Below are positions 1 through 9,535 of a stretch of DNA of 64,000 nucleotides, in pieces. This DNA comes from Hyphomicrobium_A sp963812795. GTDB lineage: Bacteria; Pseudomonadota; Alphaproteobacteria; Rhizobiales; Hyphomicrobiaceae. The stretch spans positions 930,001 to 994,000 of the forward strand of contig CAWEWG010000007.1 of the NCBI GenBank assembly GCA_963812795.1. The letters run 5' to 3'. The stretch's first letter is position 1. Each line of letters begins with the position of its first letter. Position numbers and translations under genes: made by a program. The notes beneath the pieces are model-generated. The model ran no database searches. It was not told the origin of the DNA and was given only the letters and a program-made list of their open reading frames with translations.

Positions 1-198
1 CAGACCAAAATCCGCAAAGCGCAACGGGTCTTCATTCGCATTGATGATGACCTCGGTCACCTGAGGCTTCAACCGATCAACGATGCGAGTGAGCACTTGC
101 TGGCCACCTAACTGCAGCAGACATTTATCGCCACCGCCCATGCGACTTGATCTGCCGCCCGAGAGGACGACGCCGACAACAGGCTCAGAAATTTCCAT
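1..198 (-). CDS. mobA: Molybdenum cofactor guanylyltransferase MobA, N-terminal part (runs off the window)
   Basis: The minus-strand frame from the ATG at 198 encodes 66 residues and leaves the window still open. It begins MEISEPVVGVVLSGGRSSRM and continues through GGGDKCLLQLGGQ, the nucleotide-binding N-terminus typical of MobA (LxGGxSxRMGxDK). MobA links GMP to molybdopterin, giving the bis-MGD cofactor used by formate dehydrogenases. The gene starts 14 bp after the stop of the catalytic subunit gene on the same strand, so it is very likely co-transcribed and dedicated to maturing that enzyme. Only the N-terminus is visible, so integrity downstream cannot be judged. Confidence 0.85.
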   Translation of the reverse strand, partial: MEISEPVVGVVLSGGRSSRMGGGDKCLLQLGGQQVLTRIVDRLKPQVTEVIINANEDPLRFADFGL

Positions 199-212
199 AG
201 TGTCAGCGGTGC

Positions 213-3014
213 CTAGAGACCCGTGGCCGTCACATTGAGACCTGATTGCTTACGGACCTGTTCATGGTCATGTGCCGCCTCGATCTTCACTGCGCAGTAT
301 TTGTACTCCGGAATTTTGCCGATTGGATCGAGCTGCGGATTGGTGAGCACATTCGCGGCGGCCTCCACGTAGGCGAAGGGGATAAAGATTACTCCCTCCT
401 GGATTGCGCGATCGGCGCGGGCGGTGAGCTCGATCGTTCCCCGCCGCGTGGTAACTCGCACGGGCTGACCTGCCGATACGCCGTAGCGCCCGAGCGTCGC
501 CGGGTGCAGGCTCGCGGTCGGACCCGGCTCGAGCTCGTCCAACACTAACGCCCGCCGTGTCATGGCCCCCGTATGCCAGTGCTCGAGCTGCCGCCCGGTA
601 ATCAAAACCAGAGGATACTCGTCGTCAGGGACTTCTGCGGGCGGCAGGACATCCGCGGGCACAATCCGTGCCCGGCCCGTTTTCGTCGGGAAGCCGTCCC
701 CGAAGACTATCGCCTCGCCCGGATGATCGGGCGCAGGGCATGGGTACATGATGGAAGATTCTCGCTCCAGGCGCTCCCACGTGATGTTGTCGAGTGAAGG
801 CATGGCAAGCTTCATCTCAGCAAACACTTCGGACGGATGCTGATAGGTCCAGGAAAGACCTAGGCGCTTCGCTAGCTCTACGGTGATCCACAGGTCCTGC
901 CGCGTGTCGCCCGGTAGATCTAAGGCCTTGCGCCCCATCTGCACCTGCCGGTTGGTGTTGGTGACGGTGCCGGACTTCTCCGGCCACGCCGAAGAGGGCA
1001 GCACGACATCCGCCATCATCGCTGTCTCGGTCAAGAATATGTCTTGCACGACAAGGTGCTCAAGCTTGGCGATACCTGCCCGCGCATGATCGAGATCGGG
1101 ATCTGACATCGCGGGGTTTTCACCCATGATATACATGCCCCTGATCTCGCCCGCGTTGGCTGCGTTGATTATTTCGACGACGGTAAGGCCGGGCTTTTTT
1201 GAGAGCGGTACATCCCACAGCTTCTCGTATTTCTTGCGGATGCTCGTGCTCGCGACATCCTCGTAGTCCGGATAGAACATGGGGATCAGGCCAGCGTCCG
1301 ACGCGCCCTGCACGTTGTTTTGACCGCGTAGCGGATGCAGGCCGGTGCCAGGTCTGCCGATCTGACCGCACATCAGGGCTAGCGCGATCAGGCACCGCGC
1401 ATTGTTTGTGCCATGCACGTGCTGCGAGATACCCATACCCCAGAAAATCATCGCGCGTTCGGCGCGACCGAAGGCTTGTGCGACAGAACGAATAGTGCCG
1501 GCGTCAATGCCGCAGATGTCGGCAACCGATTCTGGGCTGTAGCTTTCGACATGCTTCTTCAAGCTTTCAAAGTCTTCCGTGTAGGCCTGCAGGTACTGCA
1601 CGTCGTAAAGCTCTTCCTCGACGATCACATGCATGATCGCGTTAAGAAGCGCGACATCGCTAGCGGGCTTGAACTGCAGCATGTGGGTCGCGTATTCGCG
1701 CATTGCTACGCCGCGCGGATCAATGACGATGAGGTTTGCCCCGCGCTTTGCCGCCTGCTTGAAAAAGGTGGCTGCGACTGGATGGTTCTCGGTCGGGTTG
1801 GCGCCAATGATCATAATGACATCGGCGTGCTCGACTTCGTTAAAGGTCGCAGTGACGGCACCGGAGCCGATGCCCTCGATGAGGGCTGCGACAGAAGAGG
1901 CGTGACACAGGCGGGTGCAGTGATCGACGTTGTTGTTGCGAAAGCGCGTGCGGATCAGCTTCTGGAATAGGTAAGCCTCTTCATTCGTGCACTTGGCGGA
2001 ACCGAATCCGGCGATAGCCTTGTTGCCATGCTTTTTGGCAACCTTGCTAAGGCCCCTGGCGGCGACGTCCAGCGCCTCGTCCCAACTCGCCTCCCGAAAG
2101 TGCGTGAGCGCGTTTGAAGGATCGACGTCAAGGCGCTTGGGAAGGCCGGGCTTTCTGATCAGCGGTTTCATCAGTCGCTGTGGATTGGTCACGTAGTCAA
2201 AGCCGAAGCGGCCTTTCACGCATAGACGGTTCTCGTTGGCAGGACCGTCGTGGCCCTGCACGAACGCGATGCGCTCGTCCTTGATCTCGTAGCTGATCTG
2301 GCAGCCTACGCCGCAGTAGGGACAGACTGAGTGCACCTCACGATCAACTTCGCGGGTGCCCCGCTGCGTGACTGCATCGATGATGGATTTCGGCATGAGA
2401 GCGCCCGTAGGGCACGCCTGTACGCATTCACCGCAGGCAACGCATGTTGAGGCCCCCATCGGATCGTCAAAGTCAAACACGGGTTTAGCGCCAATATTGC
2501 GAAACGCCATGCCGATCACGTCGTTGACCTGAACTTCTCGACAAGCGCGAACGCACAAACCGCAGTCGATGCAGGCTGAGAGATTTACCGCCATCGCAGG
2601 GTGCGACAGATCGGGGCGCGGGATGCCGTGCGCCGGAAACCGCGATGTTTCGACCCGCTGCGCTTCCGCCCAATGCCAGAACGGAGATACTCGGTCCGGC
2701 GAGTCCTCATGCGAGGGCTGATCAGCGAGCAGAAGTTCCATGACCATGCGGCGCGCTTTCACTGCACGCTCGGTTGCTGTCTTCACCACCATATCCGGCG
2801 CAGCCTTGCGGATGCAGGAGGCAGCCAGTACGCGCTCACCCTCGATCTCGACCATGCAGGCGCGGCAGTTGCCGTCGGCGCGATAGCCTGGCTCCGGTAG
2901 CCAGCACAGATGCGGGATCTCGATGCCTTCGCGTTTTGCGACTTGCCAAATCGTTTCGCCGGGTCGCGCCGCCACCACCTTGCCGTCGAGGGTGAAGTGA
3001 AGCTTGTCAGTCAT
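213..3014 (-). CDS. fdhA: NAD-dependent formate dehydrogenase, catalytic alpha subunit (Mo/W-bis-MGD)
   Basis: The 933-residue protein has the full layout of cytosolic NAD-linked formate dehydrogenase alpha subunits. An N-terminal [2Fe-2S] domain has C37, C50, C53 and C67. A ferredoxin-like part carries two [4Fe-4S] sets (C148/151/154/158 and C191/194/197/201). The molybdopterin oxidoreductase domain starts with C231, C234, C238 and C265. The metal-ligand pair is C370-H371 in the segment CTRLCHASS; selenocysteine is absent. It oxidises formate to CO2 and passes electrons to the diaphorase subunit encoded 39 bp upstream. The reading frame is intact. Together with the E-F fused beta subunit and the adjacent tungstate transporter it resembles the two-subunit tungsten FDH1 of Methylorubrum extorquens; the choice of W over Mo is inferred from context only. 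Confidence 0.93.
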   Translation of the reverse strand: MTDKLHFTLDGKVVAARPGETIWQVAKREGIEIPHLCWLPEPGYRADGNCRACMVEIEGERVLAASCIRKAAPDMVVKTATERAVKARRMVMELLLADQPSHEDSPDRVSPFWHWAEAQRVETSRFPAHGIPRPDLSHPAMAVNLSACIDCGLCVRACREVQVNDVIGMAFRNIGAKPVFDFDDPMGASTCVACGECVQACPTGALMPKSIIDAVTQRGTREVDREVHSVCPYCGVGCQISYEIKDERIAFVQGHDGPANENRLCVKGRFGFDYVTNPQRLMKPLIRKPGLPKRLDVDPSNALTHFREASWDEALDVAARGLSKVAKKHGNKAIAGFGSAKCTNEEAYLFQKLIRTRFRNNNVDHCTRLCHASSVAALIEGIGSGAVTATFNEVEHADVIMIIGANPTENHPVAATFFKQAAKRGANLIVIDPRGVAMREYATHMLQFKPASDVALLNAIMHVIVEEELYDVQYLQAYTEDFESLKKHVESYSPESVADICGIDAGTIRSVAQAFGRAERAMIFWGMGISQHVHGTNNARCLIALALMCGQIGRPGTGLHPLRGQNNVQGASDAGLIPMFYPDYEDVASTSIRKKYEKLWDVPLSKKPGLTVVEIINAANAGEIRGMYIMGENPAMSDPDLDHARAGIAKLEHLVVQDIFLTETAMMADVVLPSSAWPEKSGTVTNTNRQVQMGRKALDLPGDTRQDLWITVELAKRLGLSWTYQHPSEVFAEMKLAMPSLDNITWERLERESSIMYPCPAPDHPGEAIVFGDGFPTKTGRARIVPADVLPPAEVPDDEYPLVLITGRQLEHWHTGAMTRRALVLDELEPGPTASLHPATLGRYGVSAGQPVRVTTRRGTIELTARADRAIQEGVIFIPFAYVEAAANVLTNPQLDPIGKIPEYKYCAVKIEAAHDHEQVRKQSGLNVTATGL

Positions 3015-3053
3015 GAGACATTCCTTACGACGCTGGCTGACGCCTAAACTGAT

Positions 3054-4803
3054 CTAGTATCGATCCGGCTGCCCCGCCACATCGGTGCGCGCGGGTGCAT
3101 CCGTAAAATGCTCGAGCGCCGTGATGAATGCGTTGGGCGCCGCCTGTCCAAGGCCGCAGATGGATGCGTCGCGCATGGTCTGTGCGAGCTCGTTCAGAAG
3201 CTTGCCGTCCCATTCGTCGCGCTCCAGTAACGCCACGGCCTTTTCGCAACCAACGCGGCAAGGGGTGCACTGACCGCACAACTCATCCTTGAAGAAGCGC
3301 AGCAGGTTCAGGACTACGGCGCTAATGTCGTCCCGGTCGGAAAAGATGACGATCGCGTGGCTACCGACGAAACTGCCGTACTTGTCGAGGGTGCCGAAAT
3401 CGAGGGGCAGGTCCGCGAGGCGCGCCGGCAGAATCCCGCCCGATGCCCCGCCTGGGAGATAGGCCTTAAAAATATGTCCCTCTTCCATGCCGCCGGCGCG
3501 CTCGATTAGCTCATGAGCGGTAACGCCTGCCGGAGCGAGGATCACTCCCGGCTTCTTTACGCGCCCAGACACCGACCACGAACGTGGTCCCTTGGCCGCT
3601 CCGGTGCCCTGCTCGGCAAACCATTTGGCGCCCTTCGCAAGTATCTCGGGCACCCAGTACAAAGTCTCTACATTTTGATTGAGCGTTGGCCTGCCGAACA
3701 AACCGACTTCAGCAATGTACGGCGGGCGGTTCCGCGGATAGCCGCGCTTGCCCTCGATCGAACTCGATCATCGCCAACTCTTCACCACAGATATATGCTC
3801 CAGCGCCGCGGCGAAGCTCGATCTGTCCTTTGTTGATGAGCGCCGCTTCTTCCAGCGCCGCGATCTCGTGCGCGAGAATGTGCAAGACGGCAGGATACTC
3901 ATCTCGCATGTAAAGATAGATCCGCTCTGCTTCCACCGCCCAGGCGGCAATCAACGCGCCCTCGAGCACTCGGTGCGGCTCGCGCTCGAGATAGTAGCGA
4001 TCTTTGAAGGTACCGGGCTCGCCCTCATCTCCGTTGATGGTCATGAGGCGCGGGGTTGGGTAGCCGCGCACAATCTTCCATTTGCGACCGGTCGGAAAAC
4101 CCGCGCCGCCCAATCCGCGCAGGCCCGCTTCGCTCAGATCATTCTCAATCAATTCAAAACTCTTGCGGCCCTCGCGGCAGCTTTGCAGCACCGAATAGCC
4201 GCCGTCCGCTAGATAGGCGGAGAGGGTCTGATAGGGCGGAATCACAGGCTCGCGCTCACCACCTGCCAACGCCGCAAGAACGGATGGTGGAGTGGCATGG
4301 TCGATGTGGAGATGCCCGATCTCGCAAACAGGCGCAGTATCGCACCGTCCCATGCACGGGGCACGCAGCACTCGCACTTCAGACGGGTTCGTATCGTTTT
4401 CGAGAGCTGCAAGTAGCGCCTCCGCGCCCTTGATCTCGCATGTGATGGAGTCGCAAACCCTGATGGTGGTGGGGGGCGGCGGTGCCTCACCTTCCTTTAC
4501 GACATCGAAATGAGAATAGAAGGTTGCAACCTCGTAAATTGCAGCCTGCGGCAAGCGCATTTCCTCGCACAGCGCGCGCAAGTGGCGTGCTGACAGATAA
4601 CCATAGCGGTCTTGAATGAGGTGGAGAAATTCAATGAGGAGATCCGGGCGACGAGGTTGTGTGCCGAGCAATTCGCACACTTCGCGCGTAGCTTCCACGT
4701 CAAGCTGACGACCTTTGGGAAAACCTCGAGCGCGCTTCCGGGAACCGACGTTGCGGGCTGGTCGGTCGGGTCCACCGCCATTTTTTGCGACCTTGTCCTC
4801 CAT
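3054..4803 (-). CDS. fdhB: NAD-dependent formate dehydrogenase, beta (diaphorase) subunit, NuoE-NuoF fusion; frameshifted
   Basis: Two adjacent reading frames make one protein of about 580 residues. The first part (4803 to about 3762) has a NuoE-like thioredoxin-fold [2Fe-2S] domain (VCDSITCEIKG ... APCMGRCDTAPVC) and then the NuoF-like FMN/NADH domain (GLGGAGFPTGRKW, NGDEGEPGTFKD, GAGAYICGEE). The second part (3701 to 3054) holds the C-terminal [4Fe-4S] segment CGQCTPCRVGC. Near 3761-3762 there is one extra base. Removing it restores the conserved stretch AMIESIEGKRGYPRNRPPY across the gap. The subunit transfers electrons from formate to NAD+. It is the first gene of the fdhB-fdhA-mobA run. 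The shift may be a sequencing error, as in other genes of this window, or a true inactivation. Confidence 0.88.
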
Positions 4804-5237
4804 GTTCGCTTCCTACCGTGGGTTCGGATGACTGGGACCCCAATACTGCGGCTGGTGCCGTCGGCAAGCAAGCGTCGGAGCACCCGGCCTTCAGGCTCGT
4901 CTGCTCGCGCGCGATAGATGCTACTAAGGACGCCGCAGCGTCGGTGAGTTTGTCTGAGAGGGAGGCACGCCATCGGGGAGCGTAGCAGAGGGACGAGCTA
5001 GCGCAGTCCGATCAAAAAAAATGGCCCGGAGGCGGCGCGTGGCCGCGACCGGGCTCGGAGGCGCTACCATCCTCATGGCGTGAGTGGCAGCACGTGCACC
5101 ATACCAAACCTCGGGCCGCCGGGAAACCCACGGGCAGTAAAAAAAGGAAGTGAAGCAAAGGTGGGTGGTTCCAATGTTTGCTACGGTACCGCGGGCCTCC
5201 ACGCGGGGGTAGAACGTCGCGACTGGGTTTGTTCTTT
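4804..5237. other. Divergent intergenic region between fdhB and tupB
   Basis: This 434-bp stretch separates the start of the formate dehydrogenase operon (minus) from the tungstate transporter (plus) and must hold both promoters. I see no convincing coding frame, no clear sigma-70 pair and no sequence I can confidently assign to a Moco/Tuco riboswitch or a ModE/TunR operator, though such elements would be expected here. An A-run lies at 5016-5023 next to a GC-rich segment. Confidence 0.4.
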
Positions 5238-5936
5238 ATGACCTACCTAATCTCTCTCAAAGATACTCTTCACCAACTTGCCGGCCTTTATCCGCAGCTA
5301 GTCGAGATAGTGGGGCTGTCCCTGCGAGTGACTCTTACAGCGGTGGCCATCGCGACGGTCGTCGGGTTCGCGCTTGGGGGCATCCTCGCAGTATACCGCT
5401 TTCCCGGACGGAACGCGTCGATAGCCCTAACGAACGCGTTGATGGGGCTCCCGCCCGTCATTGCGGGACTCGTCGTCTATTTATTCCTTTCTGCGTCGGG
5501 GCCCCTCGGTGTGCTCCAGCTGCTTTATACTCCCGCTGCTATGATCATTGCCCAGGCGATTCTGGTCCTTCCGATTGTTGCGTCGCTGACATGCCAGACG
5601 TGCCAGGATTTGCTTGAGGAGTATCGCGAGCAACTGCACTCGCTCGGTGCCTCATCAGCGGCGACTGTCCAAACGCTCTTATGGGACGGGCGCTACCGGT
5701 TGGTCACTGCCGTCCTTGCCGGTGTCGGGCGTGCCATCGCGGAAGTGGGTGCGGTGATGATCGTGGGTGGAAATATCGACCACGTCACACGCACGATGAC
5801 GACCACAATCGCGTTGGAAACGTCGAAGGGCAATCTGGCTCTGGCGGTCACCTTGGGCATCATTCTCCTGGTCATAGCCCTGGCAATCAACACAGCGCTG
5901 CTGTGGACCAGCAAACTCGCCTCTAAAAATGCTTGA
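5238..5936 (+). CDS. tupB: Tungstate ABC transporter, permease TupB
   Basis: A 232-residue, strongly hydrophobic protein with about five to six membrane segments and the permease signature around EEYREQLHSLGASSAAT (the EAA loop that contacts the ATPase). The segment GVGRAIAEVGAVMIVGGNI is typical of the TupB/WtpB class. The ATG at 5238 is preferred to upstream alternatives because it gives the usual family length. It acts in the inner membrane with TupC and the periplasmic binding protein TupA to import tungstate. It overlaps tupC by 8 bp and stands divergent to the formate dehydrogenase operon, suggesting supply of W for that enzyme. The specificity for tungstate rather than molybdate comes from the TupA partner. 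Confidence 0.85.
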   Translation: MTYLISLKDTLHQLAGLYPQLVEIVGLSLRVTLTAVAIATVVGFALGGILAVYRFPGRNASIALTNALMGLPPVIAGLVVYLFLSASGPLGVLQLLYTPAAMIIAQAILVLPIVASLTCQTCQDLLEEYREQLHSLGASSAATVQTLLWDGRYRLVTAVLAGVGRAIAEVGAVMIVGGNIDHVTRTMTTTIALETSKGNLALAVTLGIILLVIALAINTALLWTSKLASKNA

Positions 5937-6684
5937 GATGAAACCCTCACAAAGCGCGGCTGCGTCTCAAGGCCTCTTGCCTTTGGAGGTGCGTAACCTT
6001 GCGCTCGAGATTGCTGGGCGCCGATTGATCGATGGAGTGGACCTCGCACTTCACGGCCGCGGTTTCACGACTATCATGGGGCCAAATGGTGCCGGCAAGA
6101 GCATGCTGCTGCGACTGATGCATGGCCTAGTTCCTCCGACCAAAGGAATGATTCTGTGGGCGGGCACCCCCATGAGTGCTTCAATCCGGCGGCGGCAGGC
6201 CATGGTTTTCCAAAGACCGGTGCTGTTCCGACGTACTGCGATCGGCAATATCACGCATGCGCTCTGGCTACGTGGTGTGACGTACGACGAACGCCGTTCG
6301 CGGGCGCTCGAAGCCTTGAGGCGGGCGGGGCTCGAACATCATGCCCTCGCGCCTGCGCGCGTCCTTTCAGGCGGCGAGCAACAACGCCTGTGCCTTGCCC
6401 GCGCCCTTAGTCTAGACCCTGACGTGCTGTTCCTCGACGAACCGACGGCGAGCCTAGACCCCGCGTCGACTTTAGCCATTGAGCGATTGCTGGTGGACAC
6501 GAAACGACGCGGCACAAAGGTCATAATGGTAACCCATGATGTGGGTCAGGCGCGCCGCCTCGCAGACGATGTAATCTTTTTAGATCGAGGCCGGCTCACC
6601 GAATTTCAGCCCGCATCGCGCTTCTTCAGCCAGCCAGAGAGCCTCGCCGGACGAGCCTTCATCGCAGGTGATTTGTTAGTCTAG
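5929..6684 (+). CDS. tupC: Tungstate ABC transporter, ATP-binding protein TupC
   Basis: A 251-residue ABC ATPase with Walker A GPNGAGKS, the ABC signature LSGGEQQR, Walker B VLFLDEP and the switch histidine in MVTHD. It is cytoplasmic and powers the TupB channel. The start ATG overlaps the end of tupB and the stop lies 9 bp before tupA, so the three genes form one transcription unit. There is no C-terminal TOBE/Mop domain as in ModC, which fits the short tungstate-type ATPases. Confidence 0.87.
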   Translation: MLEMKPSQSAAASQGLLPLEVRNLALEIAGRRLIDGVDLALHGRGFTTIMGPNGAGKSMLLRLMHGLVPPTKGMILWAGTPMSASIRRRQAMVFQRPVLFRRTAIGNITHALWLRGVTYDERRSRALEALRRAGLEHHALAPARVLSGGEQQRLCLARALSLDPDVLFLDEPTASLDPASTLAIERLLVDTKRRGTKVIMVTHDVGQARRLADDVIFLDRGRLTEFQPASRFFSQPESLAGRAFIAGDLLV

Positions 6685-6692
6685 GAGTAGTC

Positions 6693-7623
6693 ATGATTTC
6701 ATGTTCGGCAGCGCGGCCTGGCCTAACCCGACTCTTGGCGGGGCTTGTGCTGCTCGCACCGATTACGGTTTCTTGGGCCGCCGAAAAATTCATCATCCTC
6801 CAATCGACGACTTCCACCCAAAACTCGGGACTGTTTGAGTCGATCCTTCCGCTCTTTAGCGCGAAAACCGGAGTTGAGGTTCGCGTGGTTGCGGTTGGCA
6901 CCGGCCAGGCCCTTCGGAACGCGAAGAACGGCGACGGCGACGTGGTGTTGGTCCACTCCCAGAAGGACGAAGAAGAGTTTGTGGCAGAGGGGTGGGGGGT
7001 GAAAAGATATCCCGTTATGTACAATGATTTCGTCATCGTCGGTCCGGCCAGTGATGATGCCAAAATCGCTGGACTTAGGGACGCGCCTGAGGCGCTCAGG
7101 AAAATTGCACAGGCGCAGGCGCCATTCGCCTCCCGAGCAGATGATTCCGGCACACACAAAGCCGAGCTCAAACTGTGGGAACAGGCTGGGGTGGATCCAA
7201 AAGCATCGAGTGGGACCTGGTATTTGGAGACGGGGTCCGGCATGGGGGCGACATTAAACCTCGCGATCGGCAAGCGTGCATATGCGCTGACGGATCGCGG
7301 CACCTGGCTCGCATTTGCTAATAAAGATGACTACAACATCTTAGTCGAAGGTGACGGCAAGCTGTTCAACCAATATGGAGTCATGCTCGTCGATCCGGTC
7401 AAGCACCCGAACGTGAGGGCCAAAGAAGGCCAAGCATTTATCGACTGGCTCACCGGACTCCGAGGGGCAAGCGGCGATTGCCGGCTACAAGATCAACGGG
7501 CAGCAGCTCTTTTTTCCAAACGCCAACTCGCCGACCTTGATCCAATTGCTCATATTCACGTGGGTCCCCTTGGCCGATCCCGACGGTTTTCGACTATCTG
7601 CAGTAACCGGCGTGATTGTTTAG
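6693..7623 (+). CDS. tupA: Tungstate-binding periplasmic protein TupA; one frameshift near the C-terminus
   Basis: The protein starts with a signal peptide (hydrophobic LLAGLVLLAPITVSWA, cleavage near residue 29) and then the TupA hallmark ILQSTTSTQNSGLFESILP, where the TTS-T stretch binds the oxyanion. Further family motifs are VHSQKDEEEFVAEGWG, SRADDSGTHKAE and ETGSGMGATLN. At about 7459 one extra T throws the frame. Removing it gives TGPEGQAAIAGYKINGQQLF, the expected family ending, and the corrected frame stops at TAG 7621-7623. As written, translation would instead run on through the next small gene to 7847. The protein captures tungstate in the periplasm for TupBC. Confidence 0.85.
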
Positions 7624-7640
7624 CTAGGCGAGGAGGCGAG

Positions 7641-7847
7641 ATGACTTCTAGCGACATCCCACGCCCTCGGGGGAGGTTCCGGGTTATTGGAACGAACGAG
7701 GTGCGGGGAGAGGATGCCAGCGGCGGCCTCACTATGCATTGGACCGAAGCTCAGTATCGCGCGACACGATATGAACCGCCCTTCGATGAGTTGCCCTGGA
7801 GCAGTGATCCGAGCGTGTTCATCCCGGCTCAGCCGCGGCATGCATGA
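7641..7847 (+). CDS. Small conserved-looking protein downstream of tupA, function unknown
   Basis: A 68-residue frame starts at ATG 7641 with a perfect ribosome binding site (aggagg at 7631-7636). It lies 17 bp after the corrected tupA stop. The protein is soluble and rich in charged and aromatic residues (for example EAQYRATRYEPPFDELPW); no motif is recognised. Because of the tupA frameshift it is in frame with the uncorrected tupA sequence, so an uncritical annotation would merge the two. Position suggests it belongs to the tungstate/formate dehydrogenase unit, but no function can be given. Confidence 0.6.
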   Translation: MTSSDIPRPRGRFRVIGTNEVRGEDASGGLTMHWTEAQYRATRYEPPFDELPWSSDPSVFIPAQPRHA

Positions 7848-7933
7848 TCAGAGTCTGTGATGTTAGAGCAGGCCTTGACGCTCTCAAGCACTTGGCCGGC
7901 AGCTCCGACACGCACGGCAAACAGAGGTCATCG

Positions 7934-8131
7934 ATGGAAAACGAGCGCTTCAACATGTCTTTGCGCAAGTACCTGAAACATGTCGGGGTCACGTCGCAGC
8001 AGGAAATCGAGCGCCTTGTCCGCGAGCACGGGCTAGAGGGCAAGGGCAGCAAGCTCAAGGTCAAGATGGTGCTTACTGCTGCCGGTACAGATCTTCACCA
8101 CGAGGTCAATGGGGAGATCGATCTAAGCTGA
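7934..8131 (+). CDS. DUF6494 family protein
   Basis: A 65-residue protein from ATG 7934: MENERFNMSLRKYLKHVGVT followed by SQQEIERLV, GLEGKGSKLKVKMVLT and a C-terminal HEVNGEIDLS. This matches the short DUF6494 family of alphaproteobacteria (N-x-S-x-R-K-F/Y-L-K-x-V-G-V-T-S-Q). Upstream in-frame codons reach 7844, but the family begins at this methionine. It is the last gene of the tup run. The function of the family is unknown; association with formate dehydrogenase/molybdo-enzyme loci is my inference from this neighbourhood. Confidence 0.7.
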   Translation: MENERFNMSLRKYLKHVGVTSQQEIERLVREHGLEGKGSKLKVKMVLTAAGTDLHHEVNGEIDLS

Positions 8132-8210
8132 AACGTGGGGCCTGTAGCAGTAATTGCCTCCTCAACGGATCTCGGAACGTAAATTTGGTGGCCGTTGCAA
8201 CAACGCTGAG

Positions 8211-8327
8211 GCAGAAGCGGACCTCGTAGCGTGACCCGCGCGACGTCTGCTTTGGGTCAAAAGCAGACATCGAGCGTGTCGCCGCGAACGTCCGCTTTGG
8301 GCCAGAAGCGGACGTTCGCCAGGGTCG
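8211..8327. repeat. 45-bp palindromic tandem repeat array A (about 2.5 units)
   Basis: Two clear units start with GTCTGC at 8245 and GTCCGC at 8290, 45 bp apart, preceded by a partial unit at 8211. Each unit contains an inverted repeat (left arm GTCCGCTT, right arm AAGCGGAC) around a TGGGTCAG-like loop. The array follows the DUF6494 gene. Open frames across it are repeat-derived and not genes. Confidence 0.85.
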
Positions 8328-8557
8328 TCTGGTGCGTCGGCCTTGGGTTGATAGCTAACCAGAGCCGCGGCTCCACGAACCTAGCCGGCTGAGATCGGCA
8401 AGGAGATCCCGGAAGACAAATAGGAAGATTTGGGTCACTGGCGCTAACGCGCCGAGACGGTCTCGATCGCCGAACGCGCGAGGTGCGAGCGCTCCCCTGA
8501 AAACCGCTCGCCAAATCTGCTGCCGTCCTTGGTGCACGCTTCACTGCGTGAGAGCAT

Positions 8558-8734
8558 TCACCGCTCCTCGCGGCCGCATCGACGGCGTTGTTCGGCGAGT
8601 TCCCTCTCGGTCATCTCCCGCAGCAACTCGGTTACATCAATTAGGTAGGACTCGCTGACCGGCAATTGATTGGTGCGGTCTCTGACTTCTGCACCTATCC
8701 CGACGGCCCACGCTGGTAGATTTCGCTCAGGCAT
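8558..8734 (-). CDS. Possible small hypothetical protein
   Basis: A 58-residue minus-strand frame from ATG 8734, starting MPERNLPAWAVGIGAEVRDR and ending in a charged, probably helical tail (LREMTERELAEQRRRCG). A GGCGG stretch lies just upstream of the start as a possible ribosome binding site. No family is recognised. It sits between the repeat array and the Crp-type regulator, on the regulator's strand. It could be noise; the amphipathic composition is the only support. Confidence 0.35.
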   Translation of the reverse strand: MPERNLPAWAVGIGAEVRDRTNQLPVSESYLIDVTELLREMTERELAEQRRRCGREER

Positions 8735-8859
8735 TGGGCACCGCCTTTCATACCGCTAATCTCTCACGACGCGGCTCGTTCCATTAAAAGTGCGAAAGCG
8801 TACATTGGCTCGGCGAAGCTATAACGCTTCTCTCCAAGAGGCCGTCGCATGGTGATTGC

Positions 8860-9535
8860 TTATTCAGGCGGGGCGTAGGTGCCGTTCGACATCTTCTCCA
8901 GCGCCTTGCGGTCAACAATGATGATGCGGCCGCGTTTTCTGGAAATCACACCCTCGCGCTCAAGTTCCTGAATGGCGACCGTCACACCAGGACGGCGCAC
9001 GGCAAGCATCATGGCGAGGAACTCGTGGGTCAGCGGTAACTCATCGCTGTCGATGCGGTCATCCGCCATGAGCAGCCAACGCGCCAGGCGCTCCTCGATC
9101 TTGGAGCGTCCGTTGGCGACGGCTGTCTGGGCTGTCTGTGTGAGAAAGGCCTGAACGTAGCGCAGGAAAGAGCCGTGTAGGGTCGTGCTCTTTGCCATCG
9201 CTTCGCGAAGGTCTTGTGACGCGGAGGCAATGTCCGTGTCCAGCCGCCTGCATGAACGTCTCGTGCTCATTGCGGTCACCGCCCAGGACCACTGGCAACC
9301 CGGTCATGCCTTCGCGGCCGATCACGCCAACCTCGATGGGACGCGTATCCCCGTTGGCCACCACGGAGGCAAAACCCGTCTCGGGAAAATAGACGGCTTT
9401 GATCGGCTTGCCACGCCGCTCCAGCACCTTGCGCACGGGAAGGTCAGTGGGCTCCAGGTGTGGCTCTAGAAGCTGGAAGTCGGATTTGGAAAGTCGCGAA
9501 AGGATGCGGTTTTGATAGGAGGGGGCTTGCGCCAT
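8860..9535 (-). CDS. Crp/Fnr-type transcriptional regulator; one frameshift
   Basis: Two frames join into one protein of about 224 residues. The N-terminal part, from ATG 9535 with a GGGGAG ribosome binding site, has the cyclic-nucleotide-binding-like barrel (FPETGFASVVANGDTRPIEV, GREGMTGLPVVLGG). The C-terminal part has the HTH_Crp winged helix (NGRSKIEERLARWLLMADD, LTHEFLAMMLAVRRPGVTVA). The frame moves by +1 between about 9215 and 9250. Family members of this type in Hyphomicrobiales lack iron-sulfur cysteines and so are not Fnr sensors; none are seen here. It is divergent to the receiver-domain gene at 9793. The signal and targets are unknown. Confidence 0.82.

Noticed and set aside
4804..5237. 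Possible molybdenum/tungsten cofactor riboswitch in the fdh-tup intergenic region
   Set aside because: I could not identify the conserved stems of the Moco motif by eye; a covariance-model search would decide.
8257..8544. 95-residue minus-strand frame
   Set aside because: It is translation of repeat array A plus flanking sequence, with no start signal or family.
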